Under the pieces are notes generated by a model. The model saw only the letters and a list, made by a program, of their open reading frames with translations, was not told the DNA's origin and searched no databases. This document shows, in pieces, positions 1 through 7,084 of a stretch of 26,358 bases of DNA. Position 1 is the first letter of the stretch, and each line of letters opens with the position of its first letter. The DNA comes from Bryobacterales bacterium (GTDB lineage: Bacteria > Acidobacteriota > Terriglobia > Bryobacterales > Bryobacteraceae), in contig JAEUQE010000033.1 in assembly GCA_016789785.1 (NCBI GenBank), positions 1 through 26,358 on the forward strand. The letters are read 5' to 3'. The position numbers were made by a program, and so were the translations under genes.

Positions 1-147
1 AACCGCACCAAAAAAAACTTCTGGTGTGACGTGGGAGCAGATCCTGCGAGCGATCCAGCCTTGGCTGGTGAGAGCGACCGGCTCTTGCAGTTGTTGCGGA
101 ACCGTATTTGAAAAAGTCCGCGTCATCCACTGTAGACGCCCGGTGAA

Positions 148-522
148 ATGCATATCCTGAAGGGGATGACTCAACAGGCCGCGGATGGCAGAGCAGTTGC
201 CGAAGTATATGAACTGCTGCGTCTGGCGATCAGACGGCGGCAACCTGTGGCGGCGGTCTACGATGAGCAGAAAAGGCTGTTGTGTCCGCATGTGTTGGGC
301 CGGAAGTCGGGACGGCTTCGTGTCTTGTGCTACCAGTTCGGGGGAGGCAGCCACAGCGCGGCCGGCGAGGCTGCTGGGTGGCGCTGTCTTGCCGTGGACA
401 AGCTCAGACAGGTGGAGTGGTGTGAAGCGTCATGGCACACTGGCCCGCGACCTGGGCTGCAGACGTGTGTGGATGAAGTCGATCTCGACACTGACGCTCA
501 ACGAGAGCAAGCTCCGCAGTAA
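148..522 (+). CDS. Small WYL-like hypothetical protein
   Basis: The 124-residue product is of unknown function. It has a helical N-terminus rich in basic residues (LLRLAIRRRQPV, about residues 23-34), followed by alternating hydrophobic strands: AAVYDEQKRLLCPHVLG, RLRVLCYQFGG and WRCLAVDKLRQVEW. This resembles the beta-rich fold of WYL-like small proteins that act as stand-alone ligand or nucleic-acid sensors, and I recall short unnamed proteins in soil bacteria with the same LLCPH / LCYQ / WRC..VDKL / TCVDEVD pattern. The ATG at 148 has no clear Shine-Dalgarno sequence, and an in-frame ATG at 166 is an alternative start. An overlapping frame (185-601) has poor composition and is a shadow. 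The gene lies in accessory-looking DNA upstream of a decayed gene. The reading frame is well supported; the WYL link is an inference from memory. Confidence 0.6.
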   Translation: MHILKGMTQQAADGRAVAEVYELLRLAIRRRQPVAAVYDEQKRLLCPHVLGRKSGRLRVLCYQFGGGSHSAAGEAAGWRCLAVDKLRQVEWCEASWHTGPRPGLQTCVDEVDLDTDAQREQAPQ

Positions 523-787
523 AAGGCGCCGAGAAGTTGGCGCAGTCGAAGCCAGTACTCCCTTAACACCGAGTGCTAGATGTATATACTTAACAGAGTA
601 ATACTAGCTAGCCTGACTTTCGCAGTTCGTGAGTTTTACACAGGATAAGTCGTTGATTGTTCGTTCGGGAGACCCGGAGGTCTTCACCACAAAACGGGCT
701 GAGTTGGAAGCAGCGCGGACGCAGTCTGGGCGGCGTTGATGCGGGGTGGCGGTTGCGATGGCAGGCTAATTCCGAGCGCCGGAGAAG

Positions 788-1789
788 TTGCAGCACATCT
801 GCGATTCGCTGGGGCCTGAGGACATCGATCGGGTATTCCGGAAATGGTTGGCGCGGATTCCGCTGCCGTTGCCGAGGGAAGATCGTGAAGCCGGTTACGA
901 TTGGAATCTATCGATCTGGCAAATGGAAGTGAGTCTCACGCAAATCTTCGATCGGCCCTTGCGGGGACGCGAGTTCTTCGAAGAAATCATCCGCGACAAC
1001 CTGGACCTGGGCCGGCCGGACCGGGTGCAGTTGGTGTTCGATCGGGTGGTGACCAAGAAAACGCCGGGGGAGTTCCGCACGCGCGTGATTCAGGACGGCG
1101 GGCATCCCAGCCTGCACATCAGCTACAAGAACTTCGACCTGAAGCAGTATTTCAAAGAAGGCCGCGGTTGCCGGACAGAGGGAACCTTCCGCAACCCGAA
1201 GGACTTCGACGTCAATAGGGGATTATCCAATCTGCCCTATTTGCAGAAGATCGGCCGTGAAATCAACCGGCGCTTGCTGGAGGTCGAACGCGTCAGCCAC
1301 AACAGCGGCTTGAGCGGCGACAGTATCCAACGCGTGGTGCAGCCAACCGTCACGGCAGACGGTGAGAAGGCGCCAGCACTGAAGTTCGGGCAACCCCGAG
1401 TGATGGCCTTGCTCCTGGCTTTGACCCTGTTTCAGCACCTGATCGACGGCTTCCATAATCGCGAATTGCGCGCCTTGGTCGCCGACCTTCTGGGCGTCAC
1501 CATCACCGAATACACTGGCGCTCAGATGACCTAGGACCTGCGTCGCCTGAGACTGAAGGGCCTCATCTTCCGGCCACCCAAGACCCATCGCTACTTCGTC
1601 ACACCGTACGGCTGGAAAGTCGCGCGGTTGTTCTCGCGGCTGGAGGCTCGCGTCTTCCGGCCGGCTGTGGCGATGTTTACCGACAACGATGCAGTCTTGC
1701 CGTTCCCGCTCCGCGCCTCTCTGGACCGCGTGGACGCCCAACTCGACAAGCTGATCTACGAGGCTTTCCCGCAGATCAAAGCTGCCTGA
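788..1789 (+). pseudogene. Decayed gene of a mobile-type hypothetical family, interrupted by an amber codon
   Basis: The frame runs 248 codons to a TAG at 1532-1534 and then continues open for another 84 codons to the TGA at 1787-1789. The text on both sides reads as one protein. Before the stop come a beta-rich middle domain (VQLVFDRVV, TRVIQDGGHPSLHISYKNF, GTFRNPKDFDV) and a helical C-terminal region. After it comes a winged-helix-like end (DLRRLRLKGLIFRP, THRYFVTPYGWKVARLF). In relatives I remember, the junction is M-T-Y-D-L-R-R-L, so a Tyr codon appears to have become TAG. Relatives are much longer (roughly 450-550 residues), with an N-terminal domain that is absent here: the frame upstream of 788 contains stops, and the TTG at 788 is only the first usable codon. 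The family is often scattered and truncated, as expected of mobile or frequently inactivated genes, and its biochemical role is unknown to me. Confidence 0.65.
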
Positions 1790-2164
1790 AAACTTCAAAA
1801 TCCTCCTACATTCATTAAGATCTGATTTAGATCAGACGGCTAGCGACCAAGTCAAATCAGCGGTTCTGAACAGCCTCAGTTTGGCGTGGCGTGAAGGTTC
1901 CTGGTAGCGTCGTGATGCAGGCAAAGAAGCATTCAGGAAAACGGGGCCGGTGCGTCGCAAAAACAGCGTCTTCCGGAGGCCGTTGCCGACGCGCACAGGA
2001 GCAATCCCGCAAACGGCCGCCTCTCCAGGCTGGCGACTATTAGGGTCAAGTGGATTGGTCAATGTTGCGTCCTCGATTCGGGTCCTCTCCGCCAACTTGA
2101 GCGCGCCGGGACTCATGCGAACATGTATACTCGGGATTGACGCGATATTTGGTTAGGTTCCGGT
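1790..2164. other. Intergenic stretch without a supported gene
   Basis: These 375 bases separate the decayed gene from the Thoeris cassette. A short perfect inverted repeat, TCTGAT-TTAG-ATCAGA, lies at 1821-1836. Open frames on both strands (plus 1950-2156, minus 1832-2116) have no convincing start signals or protein-like composition. A TATACT hexamer at 2126-2131 could be a -10 box for the cassette, but I see no good -35 partner at normal spacing. Confidence 0.5.
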
Positions 2165-2293
2165 ATGGTGGCGATGATCGCGCAGTTGCCCTCCGCGGAA
2201 GCCGTTCGCCATGCCCTACAGCAAGTGTCCGGACGTGATATCTTCACGGATTCGGCGAATCACGAAAATGCGGAGGAAAACCGACGTGGCTGA
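2165..2293 (+). CDS. Possible 42-residue leader ORF overlapping thsA
   Basis: A 42-codon frame starts at ATG 2165 (M-V-A-M-I-A-Q-L-P) and ends at the TGA at 2291-2293. It overlaps the GTG start of the next gene by eight bases (GTGGCTGA). Its Ala/Gln/Ser/Glu-rich content is protein-like (AEAVRHALQQVSGRDIF) but matches no family I know. The overlap is typical of translational coupling, so it could be a leader peptide or a remnant of an upstream gene. The ribosome-binding site is weak. It could equally be chance. Confidence 0.25.
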   Translation: MVAMIAQLPSAEAVRHALQQVSGRDIFTDSANHENAEENRRG

Positions 2294-3134
2294 GTTATTG
2301 CGGAGCCTCGCGAGGGCGATATCCAAACACCCGCTTAGATCTGCTGGACATGCCTTCGTTGCATTCAGCGTGCTCTGGACCATCACTGAAGCGGCATATC
2401 ACTTCACCGAGTGGACGCACCTTAAGGGTGGTATATGGGTAACTGCAACGCTGGTCTTCAGCATTGTTCATGGCGTCTACTCTGGTCGGCAACTGCGACG
2501 CATCGAATTACAGTTTCTTGACAAGACCGTCAAGGTCGAGGTGCTCGCCGGCGACATTCTTGCTCTCGACGGAACCACTGCAATTCAGGTGAGTGAGTAC
2601 TTTGAGAGTGAGCTGGGGCTTCCGGTTTCGCCATCGAGCCTCCATGGGGAATTCATCAAACGTTGCTTCGGAGGGCATCCTCAGGCGTTCGATGATCAGA
2701 TCGCGCGCGGATTTGGGGGAATACAACCAGTTCACATGAATAAGCAGGTGGGCAAGTCAGCGCGATATCCGATCGGGACGACCGTCCCCCTGACCGCCAA
2801 CGACAAGCGGTACCTAGTTTTTGCATTCACGCGCGCGGACGTCGAGACATGCAAGGCCAGCGCAGACGTACCGCTCATGTTTGAAGCCCTTGCTGGCCTC
2901 TGGGCGAAAGCGCGGACCGTCCTGGGTGGAGATACGCTAAACGTCCCACTGATCGGGAGCTCTTTGTCGGGGGTCGGTTGGCCAACGCGAGAGCTTGTCC
3001 ACATGATCATTCTTTCTTTTGTGGACTTCTCAAGACGACAAATGGTCACTGGTCACCTAAGAATCGTGTTGACGCCAAACAAAATTGATGAGCTGAATCT
3101 CCGACAGCTCGGACATTATTGGAAGGAACGATAA
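2286..3134 (+). CDS. thsA: Type II Thoeris effector ThsA (two membrane segments plus macro-like DUF6430 domain)
   Basis: The 282-residue protein has two hydrophobic segments near its N-terminus (about residues 20-38 and 48-65) and a cytoplasmic domain from about residue 75 to the end. That domain matches the macro-like DUF6430 pattern: GDIL at 89-92, EYFES at 104-108, SLHGEFIKR at 118-126, PIGTT at 162-166 and NVPLIGSSLSGVG at 219-231. In type II Thoeris this macro domain senses the nucleotide made by the TIR partner (reported as a histidine-ADP-ribose conjugate), and the membrane part is thought to damage the envelope so that infected cells die. I chose GTG 2286 because GGAGG lies nine bases upstream (2272-2276) and the N-terminus length then suits the family. 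ATG 2268 and ATG 2211 are in-frame alternatives. The stop overlaps the start of the TIR gene by one base. The region is more A/T-rich than its neighbours, consistent with horizontal transfer. Confidence 0.85.
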   Translation: MAELLRSLARAISKHPLRSAGHAFVAFSVLWTITEAAYHFTEWTHLKGGIWVTATLVFSIVHGVYSGRQLRRIELQFLDKTVKVEVLAGDILALDGTTAIQVSEYFESELGLPVSPSSLHGEFIKRCFGGHPQAFDDQIARGFGGIQPVHMNKQVGKSARYPIGTTVPLTANDKRYLVFAFTRADVETCKASADVPLMFEALAGLWAKARTVLGGDTLNVPLIGSSLSGVGWPTRELVHMIILSFVDFSRRQMVTGHLRIVLTPNKIDELNLRQLGHYWKER

Positions 3135-3685
3135 TGGCGTACCGTAATGGCACCTACGTTGCCTTTCATGCCGAAGGTAGTAATGTTCCTGTTGCCTCGG
3201 ACATTAAGTACTACAACCTCTTGAAGGCATGGACAGAGAACAGTGGCATTGACTTCTCGTTCATCAACAGCCACGACAAGGCCAGTTCAGTGCGCGACTC
3301 CAGCAAACGAACGACCTTGAGGGCGTCATTGCAGGAGCGTCTTCGAAACTCGCGGAACATGCTGCTAATTATTGGACAGGCGACACGCCTGGACACGGAC
3401 TGGGTACCGTTCGAAATTGAGCAGGCCGTTGATAGCTACAAGATACCGATCATCGCTGCGTATCCCGACTACGAGTACATTCTGGCGCCCGATAAGTTGC
3501 GCAGTCTGTGGCCACAGGCGTTGGAGAGACGGATTCATGCACAGACGGCTCGAGTGATCCACATTTCCTTCAAGAAACTGCCAATCGCTTGTGCTCTTGG
3601 CCAGTTCGATCATCAAAATCCACCAAGCGGCCCATTGGACTACTATTCGCGCGACAGCTACGTTGGATGGGGCCTGGCGCGCTAG
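3134..3685 (+). CDS. thsB: Thoeris TIR-domain NAD+-processing sensor ThsB (DUF1863/MTH538 type)
   Basis: The 183-residue protein is a single TIR domain of the ThsB type. Visible family marks are the first strand YVAFHAEG (8-15), the region S-x-D-K-Y-Y-N-L-L around 22-30, the D-S-S-K-R-T...L segment (55-62), the strand NMLLIIG (75-81), and the helix-starting motif W-V-P-F-E-I-E-Q-A (89-97), which holds the likely catalytic glutamate (E94 or E96). The fourth strand is IPIIAAYP (104-111). ThsB proteins respond to phage infection by converting NAD+ into a signalling nucleotide that activates ThsA. The ATG at 3134 shares its A with the thsA stop (TAATG) and has GGAAGGA just upstream, so the two genes should be co-translated. 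A TTG at 3119 is a less likely start. No regulatory or accessory gene is visible beside the pair. Confidence 0.87.
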   Translation: MAYRNGTYVAFHAEGSNVPVASDIKYYNLLKAWTENSGIDFSFINSHDKASSVRDSSKRTTLRASLQERLRNSRNMLLIIGQATRLDTDWVPFEIEQAVDSYKIPIIAAYPDYEYILAPDKLRSLWPQALERRIHAQTARVIHISFKKLPIACALGQFDHQNPPSGPLDYYSRDSYVGWGLAR

Positions 3686-3720
3686 CTAGTTTCTGTCGCA
3701 AACTCCCCTTTTCTTACTAA

Positions 3721-3924
3721 TCAACCGCTCTGTCCGGCCGCGGTACTTAAGACGTCCAGTAGCTCGGTCTGGCGGGTGTAGAAGTCGTCGATGGACGTTT
3801 TCGCCTGATTGGACAGTACCAGCATCTGGTGTAGCGTCGCACTGTTGGGAGTATGTGACTTCGGGCGCGCCGGCGGTGCTCCGGCCCGCGAGTTGGTTTT
3901 TGTTCGAATGGGTGTGGCCCCCAC
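3721..3924 (-). CDS. Hypothetical 67-residue protein
   Basis: This minus-strand frame starts at GTG (3924-3922) with a good GGAGG about eight bases upstream and ends at TGA (3723-3721). The N-terminal third is Pro/Ala/Arg/Lys-rich and probably disordered. The C-terminal half (LHQMLVLSNQAKTSIDDF, TRQTELLDVLST) looks like an amphipathic helix pair. No family is recognised. It converges with thsB, separated by 35 bases. The frame 3686-3940 on the same strand lacks comparable composition. A small DNA-binding or antitoxin-like protein would fit the shape, but nothing proves it. Confidence 0.45.
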   Translation of the reverse strand: MGATPIRTKTNSRAGAPPARPKSHTPNSATLHQMLVLSNQAKTSIDDFYTRQTELLDVLSTAAGQSG

Positions 3925-3999
3925 TTAGAGATTCCTCCACACTCTAATTGCGGAATCCGAATCGCTTATGGACACGCGCGGGCGGCTCGCGCCGTAGTG

Positions 4000-4005
4000 T
4001 AATAT
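4000..4005 (+). promoter_or_regulatory. -10-like box TAATAT, five bases before the esterase start
   Basis: TAATAT ends five bases before the ATG at 4011, and no Shine-Dalgarno sequence lies between. This fits a leaderless or nearly leaderless transcript. No -35 element is obvious. Confidence 0.35.
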
Positions 4006-4010
4006 CCTTT

Positions 4011-5312
4011 ATGCTCCGGCGTACATTTCCAGCAGCGCTACTCGGCGGCTCGGGCATCCTCGCAGCCGCTCCGCGCGATCCGGTTCTGGATTTCATCTCC
4101 CGCCATTCGGTCGCGATTGGCGGTTCGTTGCTTGATCCTCCGAAACGGAGCCGGGGGAAACTCCGCAAGATCCTCTCGGGCGTGCGGGTTCTCGGCGCGG
4201 GTGAGTGCAACCATGGAACCAGCGAGTTTCAGGTGTTCAAGGACCGTCTGTTCCGCTTTCTCGTGGAGGAGATGGGGTTCACGATCTTTGCCTTGGAGGC
4301 GAGCTTTTCGGCATGCAAGGCGCTGAATCAGTACATTCTCACGGGCCAGGGCGAACGGGATGCGGTGCTCGCCGCGCAGGGCTACACCGTTTGGGACACC
4401 GTGGAAATGGCCGGGCAGGTGGAGTGGATGCGGCGCTACAACCAGACTGCGGCAGCGAACCGGAAAGTGCAGTTGGCCGGATTGGACCTCGCCTACACGG
4501 CGGCGAGCCGGGCGAATGTGCTGGCCTGGCTGCGCAGCCGTGACCCGGTTCGCGCGGCGGCCGCCGAACAGCTTTTCCGGCCCATGATCGAGATTGATGA
4601 GAAGTGGCCCCGCCGGAATGATCCGGCGCTGGGTAAGAACATACTCGCCGATGTTCAGGCGCTGGCGCGATTCGTTCGGGAAACCGGCCGGGGCGCGCCG
4701 GAGACGGCCGATCCGATGACGGACCCGATTTGGGACATGGATGTGATTGAGCAATGCGTCCAGCAGGCGGCCGGCGTGCAAGTCCGAAACCAGGCGATGG
4801 GCGCCAATATGCTCCGCCTGTTGGACCGGTATCCGGAGGCAAAGGCAATGGTTTCGGCCTTCAATTCGCATCTGGCCGCGGACGGCCCGGAGAGGCTGGG
4901 GAGCCGACTGCGGCAGCGGCTGGGCAAGGCGTATTACGTGATGGCTGCCGAGTTCGGAACCGGGTCGTTCCATACGCGTGTGGTGGACGATGATCTGGCC
5001 TGGAGCAGGTTTCATGTGCTGACTCCACCCGCGCCGCCGGAGCGTTCGGTTCCGTGGTACTTCCAGCAGGCGAGGAAAGGCTCGGTGTTTCTGCCTTTGG
5101 GCGAGGCGCCGCCGGCGGCCAGGTCCTGGCTCGACGAGCCGCAAATGATGCATCAGACCGGATGGGCTCTGATTCCCGATCCGGCCTGGCCACGCTACGC
5201 GCCGCAGCGTGCGCTCCGTTCCTATGACGGCGTGTTCTTTGTGGAGCGCATCCGGCCCACGCAACCGACGGCCAGCGCGATGGAGGCGGCCCGGCAGCGG
5301 TTGCGCTTCTGA
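4011..5312 (+). CDS. Exported erythromycin-esterase-family hydrolase
   Basis: The 433-residue protein begins with an Arg-Arg, hydrophobic N-terminus ending A-A-A-P (residues 1-21), which looks like a secretion signal, possibly Tat. The mature part matches the erythromycin esterase family: the G-E-C-N-H-G-T-S-E-F motif gives E65 and H68, followed by F-A-L-E-A-S with E96. A later A-F-N-S-H-L segment supplies the distal histidine of the family active site, and M-A-A-E-F-G-T-G-S-F follows. Characterised relatives open the macrolide lactone ring, but most members are uncharacterised esterases, so macrolide resistance should not be assumed. The usual family text is G-E-A-T-H-G; here Cys-Asn replaces Ala-Thr. 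I chose ATG 4011 over the ATG 3948 upstream because it gives a proper signal peptide and follows a -10-like box. The gene stands alone; the long antisense frame across it is a codon-bias shadow. Confidence 0.85.
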   Translation: MLRRTFPAALLGGSGILAAAPRDPVLDFISRHSVAIGGSLLDPPKRSRGKLRKILSGVRVLGAGECNHGTSEFQVFKDRLFRFLVEEMGFTIFALEASFSACKALNQYILTGQGERDAVLAAQGYTVWDTVEMAGQVEWMRRYNQTAAANRKVQLAGLDLAYTAASRANVLAWLRSRDPVRAAAAEQLFRPMIEIDEKWPRRNDPALGKNILADVQALARFVRETGRGAPETADPMTDPIWDMDVIEQCVQQAAGVQVRNQAMGANMLRLLDRYPEAKAMVSAFNSHLAADGPERLGSRLRQRLGKAYYVMAAEFGTGSFHTRVVDDDLAWSRFHVLTPPAPPERSVPWYFQQARKGSVFLPLGEAPPAARSWLDEPQMMHQTGWALIPDPAWPRYAPQRALRSYDGVFFVERIRPTQPTASAMEAARQRLRF

Positions 5313-5758
5313 GGCGGGGCTGCTTGCCGCAAGGGCAGCGACCAGGACTGCCACCAGGCGAGATGCGTGCTTCGTGGTCCGATCGTTCCATCCTGCTACT
5401 GATCGGCCACGGTGTGCATCCGTGCCGGCTGGGGACTTCGATGTGCCTCTCCGGTGGCCGGCGTAAGGACAGTGATCCCGGCGAGTATCAGAGCGGATGC
5501 TGCTTCACGCCTCGCTCGTAACCCCATCGTTGCAGGATGCCGCGGACCTTAATTCGGGGGCTTCGTCGGCCACCGGGCACCGCCCGTGCGCATTCGTATC
5601 CTCCGGGGATTCAATATCTTGCGGCGGAACCGCCGGCGGAATCCAATGGGACCTCGCGCGCGCGGATTGCCTGGAGAAAATCCGTGAGCATGCCGATTTC
5701 GTTTCTGTGATTGAAACCGGAACCGGCAATCACTCGTCGATTCCGGTGTAGGCAGCAC
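5313..5758. other. Intergenic stretch without a supported gene
   Basis: About 450 bases between the esterase and BON genes. Overlapping frames on both strands (for example plus 5497-5751 and minus 5505-5729) lack protein-like composition and ribosome-binding sites. Promoter elements for the BON gene presumably lie here, but I cannot identify them. Confidence 0.5.
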
Positions 5759-5772
5759 AAAGGAGGCCGAAA

Positions 5773-6318
5773 ATGAAAAAAACTAACAAACTCGCAATGG
5801 CAATTACCGGAGGCTTGCTCGCACTGGCTTTGACCGCTTCCGCCGCAACCACGTCCACCACATCCGCCGCTCCGTCGGAGGCGAAGATCCGCAGGGAGTT
5901 GGTGACACTCCCGTTCTACAACGTTTTCGACACGATGTCGTTCACGGTGAACGGAAATGAAGTTACTTTGCGTGGCCATGTCACACGGCCGACGCTGAAG
6001 TCAAGCGCGGAGAACGTGGTGTTACAGGTGCCCGGAGTAACTCGCGTCCACAATGAGATTGAGGTTCTGCCGCTGTCGCCGTTCGACGACCGCTTGCGCC
6101 TGAGCCTGTTCCGTGCGATCTACTCGCAGCCGGGCCTGGACCGGTACGCTCTCGGCGCGATCCCCGGCATCCACATCATCGTGAAGAACGGCAATGTTTC
6201 GCTGGAAGGCGTGGTGATGAATGAGATGGACCGCAACATTGCGTTCCTCCGGGCGAACGGCGTAGCCGGCGTGTTCTCCGTGGAGAACAACCTCCGCGTT
6301 GAGAATCGCACGAAGTAA
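5773..6318 (+). CDS. Exported double BON-domain protein
   Basis: The 181-residue protein has a classic signal peptide (M-K-K-T-N-K, a hydrophobic core to about residue 24, ending A-S-A-A) and a short Thr/Ser/Ala linker. Two BON domains follow, at about 35-99 and 105-178. Both show the pattern of helix, glycine-containing turn and strand: G-N-E-V-T-L-R-G-H-V in the first and N-G-N-V-S-L-E-G-V-V in the second, each followed by a V-x-G-V-x-x-V-x-N-x-L/I motif. BON domains bind membranes or lipids and usually occur in periplasmic stress proteins of the OsmY type. The start is fixed by a strong AAAGGAGG at 5759-5766. A hairpin follows the gene. The gene is monocistronic and intact. Confidence 0.88.
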   Translation: MKKTNKLAMAITGGLLALALTASAATTSTTSAAPSEAKIRRELVTLPFYNVFDTMSFTVNGNEVTLRGHVTRPTLKSSAENVVLQVPGVTRVHNEIEVLPLSPFDDRLRLSLFRAIYSQPGLDRYALGAIPGIHIIVKNGNVSLEGVVMNEMDRNIAFLRANGVAGVFSVENNLRVENRTK

Positions 6319-6360
6319 CTGCTGACATCGACTTACCGCAAGATTCAACGTTGAGGATGC

Positions 6361-6390
6361 AGGCGGGCCACCGGCGGCCCGCCTTTCGTA
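6361..6390 (+). terminator. Hairpin terminator after the BON gene
   Basis: A perfect nine-base stem AGGCGGGCC / GGCCCGCCT (6361-6369 and 6376-6384) with a six-base loop is followed by TTCGTATTT. The T-run is short, so termination may be partial. Confidence 0.65.
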
Positions 6391-6447
6391 TTTGCGGACG
6401 GCCCAACGGGTGGATCTGTCTTGCCGGGCTATGGGGAGGAAAGGGGA

Positions 6448-6533
6448 TGGTGCGAACGGGGAGGGTCGAACTCCCACGCCTTTTGGGCGCCAGATCCTAA
6501 GTCTGGTGCGTCTGCCAATTCCGCCACGTTCGC
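6448..6533 (-). tRNA. tRNA-Leu (anticodon UAG)
   Basis: The minus strand folds as a class II tRNA. The acceptor stem GCGAACG pairs with CGTTCGC. The anticodon stem CCAGA/TCTGG encloses CTTAGGA (anticodon TAG). A long variable arm CGCC-CAAAA-GGCG is followed by a T stem GGGAG/CTCCC with loop TTCGACC. A genomic CCA tail is encoded at 6450-6448. I see no integrase or direct repeat beside it that would mark an island insertion. Confidence 0.96.
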
Positions 6534-6628
6534 AATGTGTGGCCGTACCAACAATGATCATAGCACCCCGGCTGACGGTGCTGGGCTGCATGGCCGTTTC
6601 TTACAATTCACCGCCGCCGCCGCGGCAC

Positions 6629-6634
6629 TACAAT
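6629..6634 (+). promoter_or_regulatory. -10-like box TACAAT, six bases before the VOC start
   Basis: TACAAT is followed by six bases and then ATG 6641, exactly where transcription would start for a -10 box. There is no Shine-Dalgarno sequence. A second TACAAT lies at 6602-6607 but is too far away for a leaderless start. Confidence 0.45.
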
Positions 6635-6640
6635 CGAGCC

Positions 6641-7021
6641 ATGAAGATCACCGCAATCCTGTTCATGGTTTCGCTGGAGCCGTCGGTCGAATTCTGGACC
6701 AAGCGCATGGGGTTCGAACTGACCGCATCAGTGCCGCACGGCGGCAAAATGGGCTTCGCCATGCTGCACAAGGGTCAAACCGAACTTATGCTGCAATCGC
6801 ACGAAAGCGCGGCGGAGGATCTGGTTTCCACCGCCGAGCACTGCCGCAATTCGAAGTCCGTGCTGTATATCGAGGTGGAGGACTTCGAGGATCTGAAGAA
6901 GCGGATCGCCGGAATGCCCGTGGCTCTGCCGGAGCGCACGACCTTCTACGGCATGCGCGAGATCGGCGTGATGGAGCCCGGCGGGCACCTGGTGCTGTTT
7001 GCGTCGGCAGTGAAGAGGTAG
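6641..7021 (+). CDS. VOC (glyoxalase/bleomycin resistance) superfamily protein
   Basis: The 126-residue protein forms one complete VOC module of two beta-alpha-beta-beta-beta units. The first reads ILFMVSLEPSVEFWTKRMGF (6-25), then GFAMLHKGQTELML (38-51). The second reads VLYIEVEDFEDLKKRI, then a C-terminal V-M-E-P-G-G-H-L-V-L-F strand typical of the superfamily. Members are metal-dependent isomerases, dioxygenases or drug-binding proteins, and the substrate cannot be told from sequence. The E in M-E-P-G-G-H is the usual metal-ligand position. The start at ATG 6641 fits the domain boundary and follows a TACAAT box. Longer upstream frames run through the tRNA gene and are not credible. It is probably cytoplasmic. 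Confidence 0.85.
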   Translation: MKITAILFMVSLEPSVEFWTKRMGFELTASVPHGGKMGFAMLHKGQTELMLQSHESAAEDLVSTAEHCRNSKSVLYIEVEDFEDLKKRIAGMPVALPERTTFYGMREIGVMEPGGHLVLFASAVKR

Positions 7022-7084
7022 CCACATGCGCCGGGGGTGATACAGTGGGCGGAAGCCCGTTCACCATCCGACAGGAGGCGCCTT

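Noticed and set aside
1..111. Open frame from the window edge ending with TGA at 109-111, possibly the C-terminus of an upstream gene (ends L-L-Q-L-L-R-N-R-I).
   Set aside because: Only 36 codons are visible and other frames across it are open too; no family can be recognised.
1832..2156. Open frames on both strands between the decayed gene and the Thoeris cassette.
   Set aside because: No ribosome sites, low-complexity Arg/Pro/Ser content and mutual overlap; neither frame resembles a protein family.
4038..5354. 438-codon minus-strand frame across the esterase gene.
   Set aside because: It is the mirror of a high-GC gene, rich in His/Arg/Leu, with no domain and no start signal; the plus-strand gene is clear.
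6448..6533. tRNA-Leu as an integration site for an island.
   Set aside because: No integrase, no direct repeat of the tRNA 3' end and no mobile genes next to it; the accessory block lies 2.8 kb away across housekeeping-type genes.
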